This document shows, piece by piece, positions 41,471 to 50,214 of a DNA stretch of 64,000 bases. The translations under genes were made by a program, and so were the position numbers. The stretch spans positions 1,039,814 through 1,103,813 of the forward strand of contig NZ_NMUQ01000002.1 in NCBI RefSeq assembly GCF_002233675.1, read 5' to 3'. This DNA is from Paenibacillus herberti. Lineage in GTDB: Bacteria > Bacillota > Bacilli > Paenibacillales > Paenibacillaceae. Every line of letters begins with the position of its first letter. The first letter of the stretch is position 1. Under the pieces are notes generated by a model that saw only the letters and a program-made list of their open reading frames with translations, was not told the origin of the DNA and searched no databases.

Positions 41471-43073
41471 TACCTATCGCATCCTGCTGGCGATTCAGGT
41501 CTCGTCCTTCGTCAATCGGCTCATCTATTACATCCGTAGGATACCGTGGATCGGCAAGCTGTTGCTGCCGGATACGCTCTATGCTCGCACTGGATTAAAA
41601 AAGGCAGCTTCCATAGCCGTGTTTATACTGGGATTGTTTTGGGCCATCGCCAATAAGTTTATTTACCTTGGATTTGTGGCTCTTTATCCCGTGTATGAAC
41701 TGTCCGATAAGGGTTCGCTCAATGATTCACTTCCCTTGTTCCTGAACATACTGCTGCCTCTAAGCTTCGGCATGGGCTGCATCTGGAATGCGAGAGTGCT
41801 GGAGACGAAAAGGGATAAATATATCGCCGTCAAGCTCATGAGGGTGCGGGCAGATCGATATATGAAAGCTACTTTGACTTATCGCTATGTACTCTTTTTT
41901 ATATCTTTCCTGATCGCTTTGTTGGTCTTCATTCCGCTATTCGGCGGGACCTCCCTTGAAGCGCTATTAGTCGCTCTTAGCATCACGATGTGGAGATTAG
42001 TATGCGAGTACGGCCATCTCAAGCTGTTCGAACGAACGGGAATTGTGCTGATCAAAAATAACGCTATTGTCTGGCTCAGCATTGCAGCTGGAGGTATCGC
42101 GGCATATGTCCCGGCTCTGCTTGGCAATACCCACGCTTACGGCAGTATTTTAGTATCGCTGCCAGCCGTAGCTGTGGTCACGGTGCTTGGGGTGGCTGCG
42201 GCAGTACTGATGTTTCGTTATAAGTTGTATTTACGAGCCGTCAACGCCGCCACCAAACGCGATGATCCGCTGCTGAACCTGGGCAAGATGATTTCAGACG
42301 CTCAAAGAGCAGATGTCGAATCGAAGGCCGGCGACTTTGACACGGAAACCGTCGTTTTGCAAAATGGTAAAGCTTCGAGGCGTCAGGGACATGATTTTTT
42401 AAACGAATTGTTCTTTACTCGACATCGCCGCCTCATTCGTAAACCGCTCTTGGCGAGGCTCGCCATCATCGGAGGGGCAGGCGCTGTTGGCAGTGTGGTG
42501 ATGGCCAGCTTGGGTTTAGAGACAGAGGGCTGGTCCTTGGCCGTGGCCGCGGTATTTCTGCCGGTTCTGATGTTCCAACTGACGGTTGGAGATCGGCTGT
42601 GCCGGGCTTTATTTTACAACTGTGATATGCCCCTGATGCGCTACAGCTTCTATCGGGAGGCGGCTTGGCGGCATTTTCGTATCCGGCTGTTACGGCTCTG
42701 CGGCATGAATCTGATAACTGGGGCGGCGCTGGCGGCCGCGTCCACAATAGTTGCATTCGCCGCGGGCATGTCTCTATCTACAAACGAGCTGCTGCTTCTG
42801 TGGGCGCTTATCCTGATCCTATCCCTACTGTTTTCGGTGCATCATCTTGCGCTGTACTACCTCTTGCAACCTTACACGACGGAGATGAACTCCAAAAACC
42901 CGCTCTTTTTTGGCGCAATTATGGTCGTATCAGCCGCTTGCTGGATTCCGATCATCCTGCAGCCATCCTTGCTTTCAATGACGGTCGGGGCGGCCATTGT
43001 GCTGGTTGTTTACTTGCTCGTAGCCGGCATACTGGTTAGGCGAATCGGGCCGCGGACTTTCCGTGTGAAATGA
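41463..43073 (+). CDS. ABC transporter permease (YthQ-like, about twelve helices)
   Basis: A large polytopic membrane protein of about 536 residues, partner of the ATPase upstream. Strongly hydrophobic stretches include IAVFILGLFWAIANKFIYLGFVALYPVYEL, FISFLIALLVFIPLFGG and VVSAACWIPIILQPSLLSM. The hydrophilic loop near residues 270-330 is charged. ATG 41463 is favoured over ATG 41454 because AAAGG then stands at proper spacing. The gene overlaps the ATPase stop by 8 nt, so the two are translationally coupled. No substrate can be assigned. Confidence 0.85.
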   Translation: MVSTYRILLAIQVSSFVNRLIYYIRRIPWIGKLLLPDTLYARTGLKKAASIAVFILGLFWAIANKFIYLGFVALYPVYELSDKGSLNDSLPLFLNILLPLSFGMGCIWNARVLETKRDKYIAVKLMRVRADRYMKATLTYRYVLFFISFLIALLVFIPLFGGTSLEALLVALSITMWRLVCEYGHLKLFERTGIVLIKNNAIVWLSIAAGGIAAYVPALLGNTHAYGSILVSLPAVAVVTVLGVAAAVLMFRYKLYLRAVNAATKRDDPLLNLGKMISDAQRADVESKAGDFDTETVVLQNGKASRRQGHDFLNELFFTRHRRLIRKPLLARLAIIGGAGAVGSVVMASLGLETEGWSLAVAAVFLPVLMFQLTVGDRLCRALFYNCDMPLMRYSFYREAAWRHFRIRLLRLCGMNLITGAALAAASTIVAFAAGMSLSTNELLLLWALILILSLLFSVHHLALYYLLQPYTTEMNSKNPLFFGAIMVVSAACWIPIILQPSLLSMTVGAAIVLVVYLLVAGILVRRIGPRTFRVK

Positions 43074-43088
43074 AGCTACTTATATCAA

Positions 43089-43130
43089 AAGGCATCACCA
43101 GAGCTTATCCGCTCTGGTGATGCCTTTTTT
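43089..43130. terminator. Bidirectional terminator
   Basis: AAAAGGCATCACCAGAGC pairs with GCTCTGGTGATGCCTTTT perfectly, serving the ABC permease gene and the convergent SUFU-domain gene. Confidence 0.95.
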
Positions 43131-43180
43131 GGAATACTCGCTACTGGTAGCGATGGTCAGATGCAAAGGGTTTGTTCTTG

Positions 43181-43912
43181 TTAGAACAACCCGAACCACT
43201 TTTTGCAGACGTTTTTCCGGCTCGGCTGAACCAGTTCGGTCACTCCGGCATTTTTGATTTTGCCATACAGCTCCTCGGCTCCATGCTTCAGGCTGAAATC
43301 CATCTCTTCCTTGTATAGTGGAATCAAGCCAAAGAAGTGAACCGCTTGCTCTGCTGATACAGACAAGGTGAAGAAATCCTGGAGCGGCTCCACGGTGGAC
43401 GGAATCGAAACCATCATACCGGATAGCTTGGTTGTAGGAGCATAGGGCTCAGCGGGATTGCCATTTGGAATTGTATGGGCGGCATAGAGCCAGGTGTTGT
43501 ATTCATGCGGCAGGCGAGCTAGTGTCTTCAGAGCACGAATAGGCCAGTAGTGCTCTTCTTGGCGGAAGCTCTCATCCGATAGCGACCAATCTGGAGGAAG
43601 GCATAACATTAGCTCAGCATAACGGAAATCCTCAGCTCCATTTGGAACCGTCATCGGCAAAAGTCCCATTCCACAGGTGACAAGGGTATGATAATTCCGC
43701 TCCGGCGTAGGAGCGACAAAAAGAATATCCAGATGAACATGATCGGACAATAGCTCGTGGAACACATTTGTAACAGGACCGATCGTGGACTCGACGTGAC
43801 TTGTTACCAGATCGAGATAAGCTTCGTTCTCGTGTACCTCGACGGCTGGCTGTTCCTTGGCTTCATGATGCAAAATGGGAACGCCTGATGCTGAAAAAGT
43901 AGTCGTACTCAT
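43181..43912 (-). CDS. Suppressor-of-fused (SUFU) domain protein
   Basis: A 243-residue protein. The core, THVHLDILFVAPTPERNYHTLVTCGMG-like with HVHLDILFVAPTPERNYHTL and MTVPNGAEDFRYAELMLCLPPDW, followed by YWPIRALKTLARLPHEYNTWL, is the bacterial SUFU-like domain. In bacteria these proteins often occur as immunity proteins next to polymorphic toxins, or as stand-alone genes of unknown function; no toxin gene is adjacent here. Start ATG 43912 follows GAGGGG. It converges with the ABC transporter genes. Confidence 0.88.
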   Translation of the reverse strand: MSTTTFSASGVPILHHEAKEQPAVEVHENEAYLDLVTSHVESTIGPVTNVFHELLSDHVHLDILFVAPTPERNYHTLVTCGMGLLPMTVPNGAEDFRYAELMLCLPPDWSLSDESFRQEEHYWPIRALKTLARLPHEYNTWLYAAHTIPNGNPAEPYAPTTKLSGMMVSIPSTVEPLQDFFTLSVSAEQAVHFFGLIPLYKEEMDFSLKHGAEELYGKIKNAGVTELVQPSRKNVCKKWFGLF

Positions 43913-44107
43913 AGGAAAACCCCTCATTTAGTAGAAGTAAATAATGGTATTTATCGGAGGTTATAGGGAAAAGATGAAGCGACTCCTAAAATATTGATCC
44001 CAATGTCCCATCGTTTGACAGCAGGGTGAGCGGGAAGTATGATAACTTCGATGTTAGTTATTTAGTGGATTAGTAAATTAAAGTTTAAAGAAACGAGGGG
44101 TGACAGC

Positions 44108-44593
44108 ATGGAGATGAAGATTCCAACTACCTTGAAGCATAAACCGGTCATCGTGTCGGAGAACTACGGTCAAGTGGACGGCCGCTATGCGCCTGATTCC
44201 GATGCCAAAGGGCTGTCGCTTGGCCTGGCTCAGTGGAACGATCGGGGTAAAGTAGATATTTCGGCTAAAGTATGGCGTCATACGGGTGGCAAATGGTCGA
44301 GGCAGTCCGAGGAGCTTCCGCTCCACCGTGTGCTGGATTTGTCGATTCTGGTTGCGAGCAGTATGGTTCATTTCCGTGAAGCGTACCGGCATGAGAACCT
44401 GTATGATGCAGATCAGCCTGTGCTGGACCGGATCGGCCTGCAAGGCGATGCGATGACAGTAGCAGTATGTACGGACAACGAGCGGATTAACGAGGATATT
44501 CGCTTGTTTAATCAGGCGCTGAGCGATGATAGTGAATTGATCGGAGAGCGGCTTAAAACATTGTCCCGTCTGCTCAAAGAGATGGGGTATTGA
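44108..44593 (+). CDS. Conserved hypothetical protein (DUF6530-like)
   Basis: A 161-residue soluble protein without signal peptide. It begins MKIPTTLKHKPVIVSENYGQVDGRYA and includes SLGLAQWNDRGKVDISAKVWRHTGGKWSRQSEELPLHRVLDL, a pattern I associate with DUF6530 proteins common in Paenibacillaceae. Function is unknown. ACGAGGGGTG stands just upstream. The gene is monocistronic with a terminator that also serves the convergent DUF1801 gene. The sequence is well conserved in appearance, with no sign of decay. Confidence 0.7.
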   Translation: MEMKIPTTLKHKPVIVSENYGQVDGRYAPDSDAKGLSLGLAQWNDRGKVDISAKVWRHTGGKWSRQSEELPLHRVLDLSILVASSMVHFREAYRHENLYDADQPVLDRIGLQGDAMTVAVCTDNERINEDIRLFNQALSDDSELIGERLKTLSRLLKEMGY

Positions 44594-44621
44594 TGCTCCG
44601 CATCGTTTAAGCTGGACGCGG

Positions 44622-44670
44622 AAAAGCGGCATCAGAGGGATCGTGAGTCATCCTTCGGATGCCGCTTTTT
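44622..44670. terminator. Bidirectional terminator
   Basis: AAAAGCGGCATC pairs with GATGCCGCTTTT, with a partly paired 20-nt interior, between convergent genes. Confidence 0.88.
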
Positions 44671-44693
44671 ATTGAAGCCTATTTTCTGTGTTT

Positions 44694-45032
44694 TTAAAGT
44701 CCTGACGACGCTTGCTGCAATAGCGGCTCTAGCAGCTCAACGTCTACTTTTTGGCTGGCGGACAGCTTGATCGTCTTGCGCTCAGGCGGCCCTTCAAAGG
44801 CATCCGGCCATTCCAAGCCGTCCGCATTAAAAATCGTAAAGCTAACGGCACTTTTGGCGACGCTAATGACTGCGGCATAACTGCCGTTTTTAAGAAAATG
44901 AGGCTTCTTGTACTGAATTCTCTCCTGAACGTCCGGAACGACCCGGTGAACAAGCTCCCGCAATGAGGAAGCCGCCTGTACTTTCCACTCAGCATCTAGC
45001 TGCTCGATATAGTCGATTACTTCTTGATTCAA
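44694..45032 (-). CDS. DUF1801 (YdhG-like) protein
   Basis: A 112-residue protein of the YdhG/DUF1801 superfamily. The recognisable order is VIDYIEQLDAEWKVQAASSLRELVHRVVPDVQERIQYKKPHFLKNG, then AAVISVAKSAVSFTIFNADGLEWPD, and finally TIKLSASQKVD. The start is TTG 45032, with AGGAGGGA upstream. Family members fold as SufE-unrelated small alpha/beta proteins, and their function (iron-chaperone-like in some annotations) is uncertain. It is the last intact conserved gene before the decay zone. Confidence 0.87.
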   Translation of the reverse strand: MNQEVIDYIEQLDAEWKVQAASSLRELVHRVVPDVQERIQYKKPHFLKNGSYAAVISVAKSAVSFTIFNADGLEWPDAFEGPPERKTIKLSASQKVDVELLEPLLQQASSGL

Positions 45033-45238
45033 GGAGCGTCCCTCCTAAATTTGGTTTCAACACAGAGTTCGTTGCGAAGGGACCGGGTTCCTTTTACGAA
45101 GGGGGGAACCAATGCTAGAAAACTCAGCCGATATTAATTTTTCTACTCACAGGCTGTTTCTTAGAACAAAACACCCAGCTCGATCCCAGCCGATTTTGTA
45201 GCGTTAAAGAACGATTTTCTGAGTGCTCGGAATAATGA

Positions 45239-45748
45239 TTACATAGAATGCAGCACCTTTTGCCGCAAGTTTTCACTAGGCTGCCGACAGGACGCCAGCT
45301 GCAGCGCCCATAAAACGGCTCCTGCAACAGGAGGGGCCTTCAGCAATAGAAAGTGGCACTCCGTACCAGGCAGCAGCTCTCGCACCTGCTGCTCATACAG
45401 CTCGCGCAAAATCGGCGGCGATGCCTTCACCCATACGGAGCCGGCCAGAATGATATCGACCGGTCCACGTCCAAAGTCGAGCCCGCGAATACAGCCAGCG
45501 GTGGACAGCGCCATCTGCTTGGCGGAGCTGCGCACCGCTTCCATTGCGGGGCCATCGCCAGCCTGCGCTGCTTCGAGCAGCAGCGTCACCAGGTCTGCCG
45601 CTGGGAGAGTGCGGGCAAGCATGCCCTCTAACCCGCGGATGGAATCGATCCGATTCCCTTCTAGATCGAACAGATAGTAGTCGGTTTTGCTGTTTCCGCC
45701 GTCGACTCCGATAACGTAGGATGCTAGGCAATGCGGGCTGTCTTTCAT
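45239..45748 (-). pseudogene. Internally deleted BadF/BadG-type sugar kinase
   Basis: The N-terminus SYVIGVDGGNSKTDYYLFDLEGNRIDSIRG is the first phosphate loop of a BadF/BadG/BcrA N-acetylhexosamine kinase. After residue 39 the sequence jumps to a C-terminal region (GPAMEAVRSSAKQMALSTAG, then VDIILAGSVWVKASP and VAGAVLWALQLA). The central 140-150 residues, including the second phosphate loop (GTGS motif) and substrate-binding segment, are missing. At 169 residues it is half the usual length (about 320). The frame is open, so a protein could be made, but it cannot be an active kinase. An intact relative lies at 56925. Confidence 0.8.
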
Positions 45749-45949
45749 GTACGAGCTCCTTTCTCTCTATTTATCTAGAAATAGCCGAGACGGGTAAATT
45801 TCACGGTTTCTTTTGTTTATTGTATTTCCAAGTCGATTGGAATATTTGGTAAATTATTATATCATGTACAGTGAATGAGATCAGATGGTAGGAAGAGATT
45901 AATTCAACAAGTAGAGGTCATAATGTCGACGAAATAAGGGAGCAAAAAT

Positions 45950-46306
45950 ATGACTGTCGTAGGCATGTTAATAGCGCTTTTTATTACTCTTCTCTCCATA
46001 GTTTTTCTAGGACCATATGGAGCAGCCATTCTGCCCATCTTGTTATTTGGTATGGTATTTAGCATATACCAAAAGAACAAGCAGATTTATGAAGACGTGA
46101 AGTTGATTAGAGAAAAATTAGGACTGCTTAGAGAAGAGGAGGAAATAGAAAGAGAAATTCAAAAAAGTAAAGATGAATACAATAAATCAGATCCTGAAAT
46201 CAAGGAAATTGATTTTTTAGAACGTTCAGAGATTGATAAAGAAATTGAAGCTGAACTTGAAAAATACATAAATGATAGTGAAATCAAGGAAGACAAAAAG
46301 GAATGA
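45950..46306 (+). CDS. Small membrane protein with charged coiled-coil tail
   Basis: A 118-residue protein starting behind AAGGGAG. Residues 1-40 hold two hydrophobic helices (VVGMLIALFITLLSIVFLG and AILPILLFGMVFSIYQ). The remainder is a highly charged Glu/Lys-rich helix (for example REEEEIEREIQKSKDEYNK), probably a cytosolic coiled coil. It has no recognised family. Base composition is distinctly AT-rich and marks the start of a low-GC islet running to about 48.4 kb, so the gene was probably acquired separately from its surroundings. Confidence 0.6.
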   Translation: MTVVGMLIALFITLLSIVFLGPYGAAILPILLFGMVFSIYQKNKQIYEDVKLIREKLGLLREEEEIEREIQKSKDEYNKSDPEIKEIDFLERSEIDKEIEAELEKYINDSEIKEDKKE

Positions 46307-46354
46307 GATAACATTCAAATAGTTGCTCTTTACGTTATCCGAAGAGGTGAGGTG

Positions 46355-46531
46355 ATGGAGACAATCAGAATCTTAAAAATTGATCGAAGGGAGTGTGAAA
46401 TGAAAAATGGAACCTTTGAAAACGAGAAAAGTTGGACATACTGTTCACTAGAAAAACTCGATTCGGAGGAACTTATCATAAAGAAAAAAAGAAGCGCTCA
46501 TGTCAAATTGAAACCTCGTTCAGGGCATTAA
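46355..46531 (+). CDS. Possible small ORF, 58 residues
   Basis: This short frame begins at ATG 46355 behind GAGGTGAGGTG and encodes a charged peptide with segments METIRILKIDRRECEM and EELIIKKKRSAHVKLKPRSG. It lies 48 nt after the small membrane-protein gene and shares its AT-rich codon use. A second possible start, ATG 46400, follows GGGAGTGTGA. No family was recognised. Its reality is uncertain. Confidence 0.35.
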   Translation: METIRILKIDRRECEMKNGTFENEKSWTYCSLEKLDSEELIIKKKRSAHVKLKPRSGH

Positions 46532-46709
46532 AATACACGGTCAGTCTGACGAATATACATGCAAAGAAACGAGAGTTCGTCACTTAAGAGATTTTCGCAA
46601 GATAGAGGTATGCGTAATTTAATAGTTTTCTTGATTATCAGCCTTTAAAAAACTGTACCTCCAAAGTTAGATTTTGTCTAACAATCAGAAGTACAGTTCA
46701 TCTCATTAC

Positions 46710-46982
46710 TTATGACGGCCTGAATCTTTTAATTATGTTTATAGCTAAGAAGACGACACTTATACAGAGTAAATAAACTCTGTCCACTTTAAGGATAACC
46801 GCGGTATATGTATCAGAGCCATCCCTATAAAAAGAATATTTATTGTACAACAATTCATGTTCAATATTATAAGAACGGCCAGAAGCATCCATAATTGTTT
46901 TAGTGCTACTAAGATCGAATATCCAACAGGCTAGTAAGTAAAAAAGTATTAGCACCGCTGTTAAAGCTAGTTTTTTATTCAT
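46710..46982 (-). CDS. Small membrane protein, unrecognised
   Basis: A 90-residue protein with an N-terminal hydrophobic helix (LALTAVLILFYLLACWIF), an outside segment of about 40 residues rich in Tyr and Asp, and a second helix (VYLLCISVVFLAINII) ending in a positive tail. Its start codon overlaps the stop of the secreted-protein gene upstream in a TAATG arrangement, so the two are translationally coupled. No family was recognised, but the coupling suggests the two products act together at the cell surface. Confidence 0.6.
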   Translation of the reverse strand: MNKKLALTAVLILFYLLACWIFDLSSTKTIMDASGRSYNIEHELLYNKYSFYRDGSDTYTAVILKVDRVYLLCISVVFLAINIIKRFRPS

Positions 46983-47401
46983 TAGGCATTAGTCCAAGCT
47001 ATGAACCCATTCTTAATGTATTTGAAATTTCCAATATTTAAATAAGTTTTGATTAAAGTGATAAGTGCGCTTTCAGTTGTTGAGCCGGTGTGATTAGTAT
47101 ATATAAGTATACCCGCTGCATTATTCCATACGTCCATTTCATTCGCAAGTGCAGTACCCGGATTATGCTCTTCATGAATATCACCTGCTTGTTCGTCAGT
47201 GGTAAGTAATCCTTGTCCCACTTCCTCTACAATTTGTTCATAAACACTCATACTATAAACTGGGTATTGTTCTACAATTTCTTGAGCTGAACCAGAGACA
47301 CTAGTGGACTTTTGTGTACTATCAGTTGCAAATACAGTGCCTGTAGAAACGAATAGCATAGTCGTTATTGCAATGGATGCTACTAAACTTCTTTTTTTCA
47401 T
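46982..47401 (-). CDS. Secreted small protein, DUF6973-like fragment
   Basis: A 139-residue protein with a clear signal peptide (KKRSLVASIAITTMLFVSTGTVFA) and a mature part of about 115 residues. The block GDIHEEHNPGTALANEMDVWNNAAG resembles the C-terminal half of DUF6973-type domains, which are often found in secreted toxins and wall-associated proteins; the preceding half with the DKADAFRHA-type motif is not present. The resemblance is weak. GGAGG stands in front of the start. Coupled by TAATG to the small membrane-protein gene. AT-rich codon use. Confidence 0.55.
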   Translation of the reverse strand: MKKRSLVASIAITTMLFVSTGTVFATDSTQKSTSVSGSAQEIVEQYPVYSMSVYEQIVEEVGQGLLTTDEQAGDIHEEHNPGTALANEMDVWNNAAGILIYTNHTGSTTESALITLIKTYLNIGNFKYIKNGFIAWTNA

Positions 47402-47936
47402 AAAAAATACCTCCCAAAAATTAGAATAGAAACATTGAAAATTATTCTAATATTCCCAATTAAATTATTGCGAATATGTTCATAATTAAGAAAGCATCTA
47501 TAGAACTAATTTAAGTGCCTATCTCAAAATAATTGGGTAATAAGGGGTACTTTGCTAATCGACAACATTAGGGCCGCTGAACACAAAGGAAGAAATTCAA
47601 ATGAAAGAGCCGTTCAAACGCATGATTACGTTGAAGCGATCGGATATGAGTTGAAAGGATCCTTATATTTATATTTAGGCCCCTGCTTTTTTTTGCATTG
47701 CGCGTCTAGCGCAGCGGTAAGTCGTTGCCAATTCCGGCCGCCGTTCCTGGCGTAGCCGGGAACGTTCCTTATCCATGAAGGGTTGTTCTGATTTAGATTT
47801 TGAATTGGTTTGGCTCCGGAGTAGGGAGAGCCGAAGAATTAAAGGTAAAGTGCTGGAATACGGGGGAATATAGCTGGCCTGTCTTGGTAAAGGATTGAAA
47901 TTTAATGCTGCAGCTCACAAGAGCATCGAAATAGAT
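47402..47936. other. Gene-free stretch
   Basis: About 535 nt in which I see no convincing gene. The first 100 nt are AT-rich and probably hold the promoter of the minus-strand secreted-protein gene. A 67-codon plus-strand frame at 47552-47755 has no ribosome site and no protein-like composition. A GC-rich patch around 47735-47770 contains the inverted repeat GTTCCTGGC...GCCGGGAAC. Confidence 0.5.
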
Positions 47937-48164
47937 CTAGGACTTGGTTTCATACCGAATTAGCTTCTGAGCAATGGAGAAGAACGCTTTCTGCGACACG
48001 CGATCTGGTGGAAACTCAAACATGCCAACTTGCCGGCCATCGAGATCCAGGCCCCAACCAAAGGAATCTTTTCGAATCGAAGGGATCCGGCAATCTGCAT
48101 ATTGATAAGCTTTTGTCTTAACCCATACGCCGGATGGGATGGTGATAGCCTCCAATTGTGGCAT
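47937..48164 (-). pseudogene. C-terminal fragment of an unrecognised protein
   Basis: A 75-codon frame reading SGVWVKTKAYQYADCRIPSI, then RKDSFGWGLDLDGRQVGMFEF and PPDRVSQKAFFSIAQKLIRY. The strong protein-like pattern (aromatic and charged residues in a regular beta-type alternation) suggests a genuine coding fragment, but there is no ribosome site before the ATG and the frame closes just upstream. It abuts another partial-looking gene on the opposite strand. I regard it as the tail of a lost gene, family unknown. Confidence 0.4.
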
Positions 48165-48191
48165 AACACAGATACTTGGTGGGAGGAAGGT

Positions 48192-48383
48192 ATGAAGTTA
48201 TGGCATGAAGTTGCTTATGACGTAAATGCGACGAATTGGTCCGATTACCCGTTACTCACCGATGAATTTGTTTTATTTGTTGACTGGTTAGACATAGATG
48301 TCCTAGATGGTGATCTTGAAAAGAGTATTCCTCTTTGGAAGTTGGAAATTCTCCAATCCAAGGGATTGCTGCCAACAACTTAG
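48192..48383 (+). CDS. Small hypothetical protein or gene tail
   Basis: A 63-residue frame starting at ATG 48192 immediately after GGGAGGAAGG. It is acidic and aromatic (VNATNWSDYPLLTDEF, then VLFVDWLDIDVLDGDLEKSIPLWKLEILQ). The same frame continues upstream without a break (to 48030), but there its composition looks like the shadow of the minus-strand fragment. It may therefore be either a short genuine gene or the remaining C-terminal part of a longer one. No family was recognised. Confidence 0.4.
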   Translation: MKLWHEVAYDVNATNWSDYPLLTDEFVLFVDWLDIDVLDGDLEKSIPLWKLEILQSKGLLPTT

Positions 48384-48397
48384 GGCGAAATAAGTTA

Positions 48398-48945
48398 AGT
48401 CACCATCAGCGCTCTCATCGCCGCAGCTTCGCTTCCGTTCACAGCTGCGGCAACCGTTTCACGCCCATATGCCTCCATCCCACCACCCGCATAGTGTCAC
48501 AAATATGAGCATTATCCAGCCCACGCACGGGTACCGGCTTCGCACCATCCTTCCCAATGACCGCCTTAATCTCCACTGCATCCGTATCCTCCATGAAACC
48601 CATCGCGCCCTGGTTCAGCAAATTGACGACATGCTCCTCCTGCTTATCATTCCCAATGGCATCCACCAGGCTGATCGCCACCTCGGAGTAGTTGGCACCG
48701 CCGCGCGAAGCAAGCAGCTCAGGCTTCGCATGCAACTCCGCATGCAACTCCGCATCGGAATAGAGCGCCAGCAATTATTCCTCGATTTCCATGCAGCGCT
48801 GGCCGCGCGATTTTTCGGTGCTGCGCAGCAAATCTAGCTTTTTCGTTTTGAAGTAGTAGTATTTCAGGTAAGAAGAAGGGATGGCTCCAACGAACTGGAC
48901 CCACTCGGGGCTGAAGCCGCTTGAGGGAATGGTTTTCAATTTTAG
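48398..48945 (-). pseudogene. Broken GH4 6-phospho-beta-glucosidase, C-terminal part
   Basis: The minus strand reads EWVQFVGAIPSSYLKYYYFK, an in-frame TAA at 48777-48775, then ELLASRGGANYSEVAISLVD followed by AIGNDKQEEHVVNLLNQGAMGFM and AVEIKAVIGKDGAKPVPV. After about 48470 the frame changes, and EAYGRETVAAAVNGSEAAAMRALM continues to a stop at 48398. All pieces match the C-terminal half of GH4 6-phospho-beta-glucosidases (LicH/CelF). A 12-bp tandem duplication (48728-48751) produced the repeated ELHAELHA. The N-terminal NAD-binding half is absent. It cannot make an active enzyme. Confidence 0.85.
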
Positions 48946-49073
48946 TTTAAATCAATAAATCCGCTTGGAATGCGCTGGACTCAATGTAAAATTTCGTAAT
49001 CGCACTATTGTAATTAATGGGCCGAGCGTATACGATAATGGCGCTGTACCAGTCAAGCGGCAGGAGGCGGCTT

Positions 49074-49940
49074 ATGGCAATAAATGACAATGTACTGATC
49101 AAGATCCGAGAACGTAAGGACAGTCTCACTCCTGTCGAGCGCAGGGTCGCGGAGTATATCCTCGATAACAAGGAAGAGGTACCCCATCTTTCCATCAAAA
49201 ACCTGGCTTTAGGCAGTCGGACAAGCGATGCTTCGGTGCTTCGTTTTTGCAAAACGATGGGCTACAATGGCTACCGCAGCTTCATTGTCAGCATATCGGC
49301 GGCGATGGGGGGCAAGGAAGATCCCGATGGCAGTCAATATACCGATATTCAGCCAGGGGATGATCTGCAGTCGATTATTTCTAATACGGCAAGGAACAAT
49401 ATACGCTCTATCGAGGACACGCTCAGCCTAATCGACCGCGAGGCGGTGGACAAGGCGGTACAGGCGCTGCTTACTTGCAACCGGATTTTCCTGTTTGGCA
49501 TTGGCGCATCGGGACTCATCTGTCTCGACGCAGAGCAGAAGTTCACCCGCATCAATAAAAATTGCCACGCTTATTTGGACGGGCATAGCCAACTGACGGC
49601 AGCGACGCTTGTCACGGACCAGGATGCGGCGATTTTCGTTTCTAATTCCGGCGGTACAGATGAGATTCTGGACGCGCTGGACATCGTCTCCAAGACCGGT
49701 GCACGGACGATCGCGATTACGAAGTATGGCAAAAGCGAGCTGTCCGAGCGAGCCGAGCTGCTGCTCAGCATTTCCACGCCGGAAATTACAATTCGGAGTG
49801 GAGCGATGGGCTCGCGCATCGCGATGCTGACTGTAATCGACATGCTGTTTACCGGCGTGGCTAGCGCAGACTACCAGCAGGTGAAGCATTATCTTACTCG
49901 CAGCCGCAACATCATCGCCAGTAAGCGGCGTCGCAGATAG
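49074..49940 (+). CDS. RpiR/MurR-family regulator of the MurNAc locus
   Basis: A 288-residue regulator with an N-terminal RpiR helix-turn-helix (LTPVERRVAEYILDNKEEVPHLSIKNLALGSRTSDASVLRFCKTMGYNGYRSF) and a C-terminal SIS sugar-phosphate-binding domain (AVQALLTCNRIFLFGIGASGLICLDAEQKFTR, then DQDAAIFVSNSGGTDEIL). ATG 49074 follows AGGAGGCGG. It is encoded directly upstream of murQ in the same direction. In E. coli and Bacillus, MurR proteins of this family sense MurNAc-6-P and control murQ, so the same role is likely here. A terminator separates it from murQ, giving separate transcripts. Confidence 0.9.
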   Translation: MAINDNVLIKIRERKDSLTPVERRVAEYILDNKEEVPHLSIKNLALGSRTSDASVLRFCKTMGYNGYRSFIVSISAAMGGKEDPDGSQYTDIQPGDDLQSIISNTARNNIRSIEDTLSLIDREAVDKAVQALLTCNRIFLFGIGASGLICLDAEQKFTRINKNCHAYLDGHSQLTAATLVTDQDAAIFVSNSGGTDEILDALDIVSKTGARTIAITKYGKSELSERAELLLSISTPEITIRSGAMGSRIAMLTVIDMLFTGVASADYQQVKHYLTRSRNIIASKRRRR

Positions 49941-49958
49941 CGGCTTGTAGGGGTTGGT

Positions 49959-49990
49959 AAGCGTTCGGCCTTGGCCGAACGCTTTTGTTG
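49959..49990 (+). terminator. Terminator after the RpiR/MurR gene
   Basis: AAGCGTTCGGCC pairs with GGCCGAACGCTT around a TT loop, followed by TTGTTG. Confidence 0.9.
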
Positions 49991-50214
49991 TTGGGGGAAG
50001 GAGGGGTCACTCGCTGCAGTGCCCGGTACTTTAACTTAGGAAACAGGTGAAGTTTCCCGCTAACGCTGCGAGCCCCAGCTCATTCAAGCTTGTCGTCGTC
50101 GAACCAATCCAGCCCCGGAGTGAACCTATCCCCCTCCCCCAACTTTCGTCCCGACATCTTTTTAAACTAATATTACAGTTTTATATTTCATAATAAAATT
50201 AAATTCCGAAAACT

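Noticed and set aside
47552-47755. 67-codon plus-strand ORF
   Set aside because: No ribosome site, no protein-like composition, and an abrupt change to GC-rich sequence within it.
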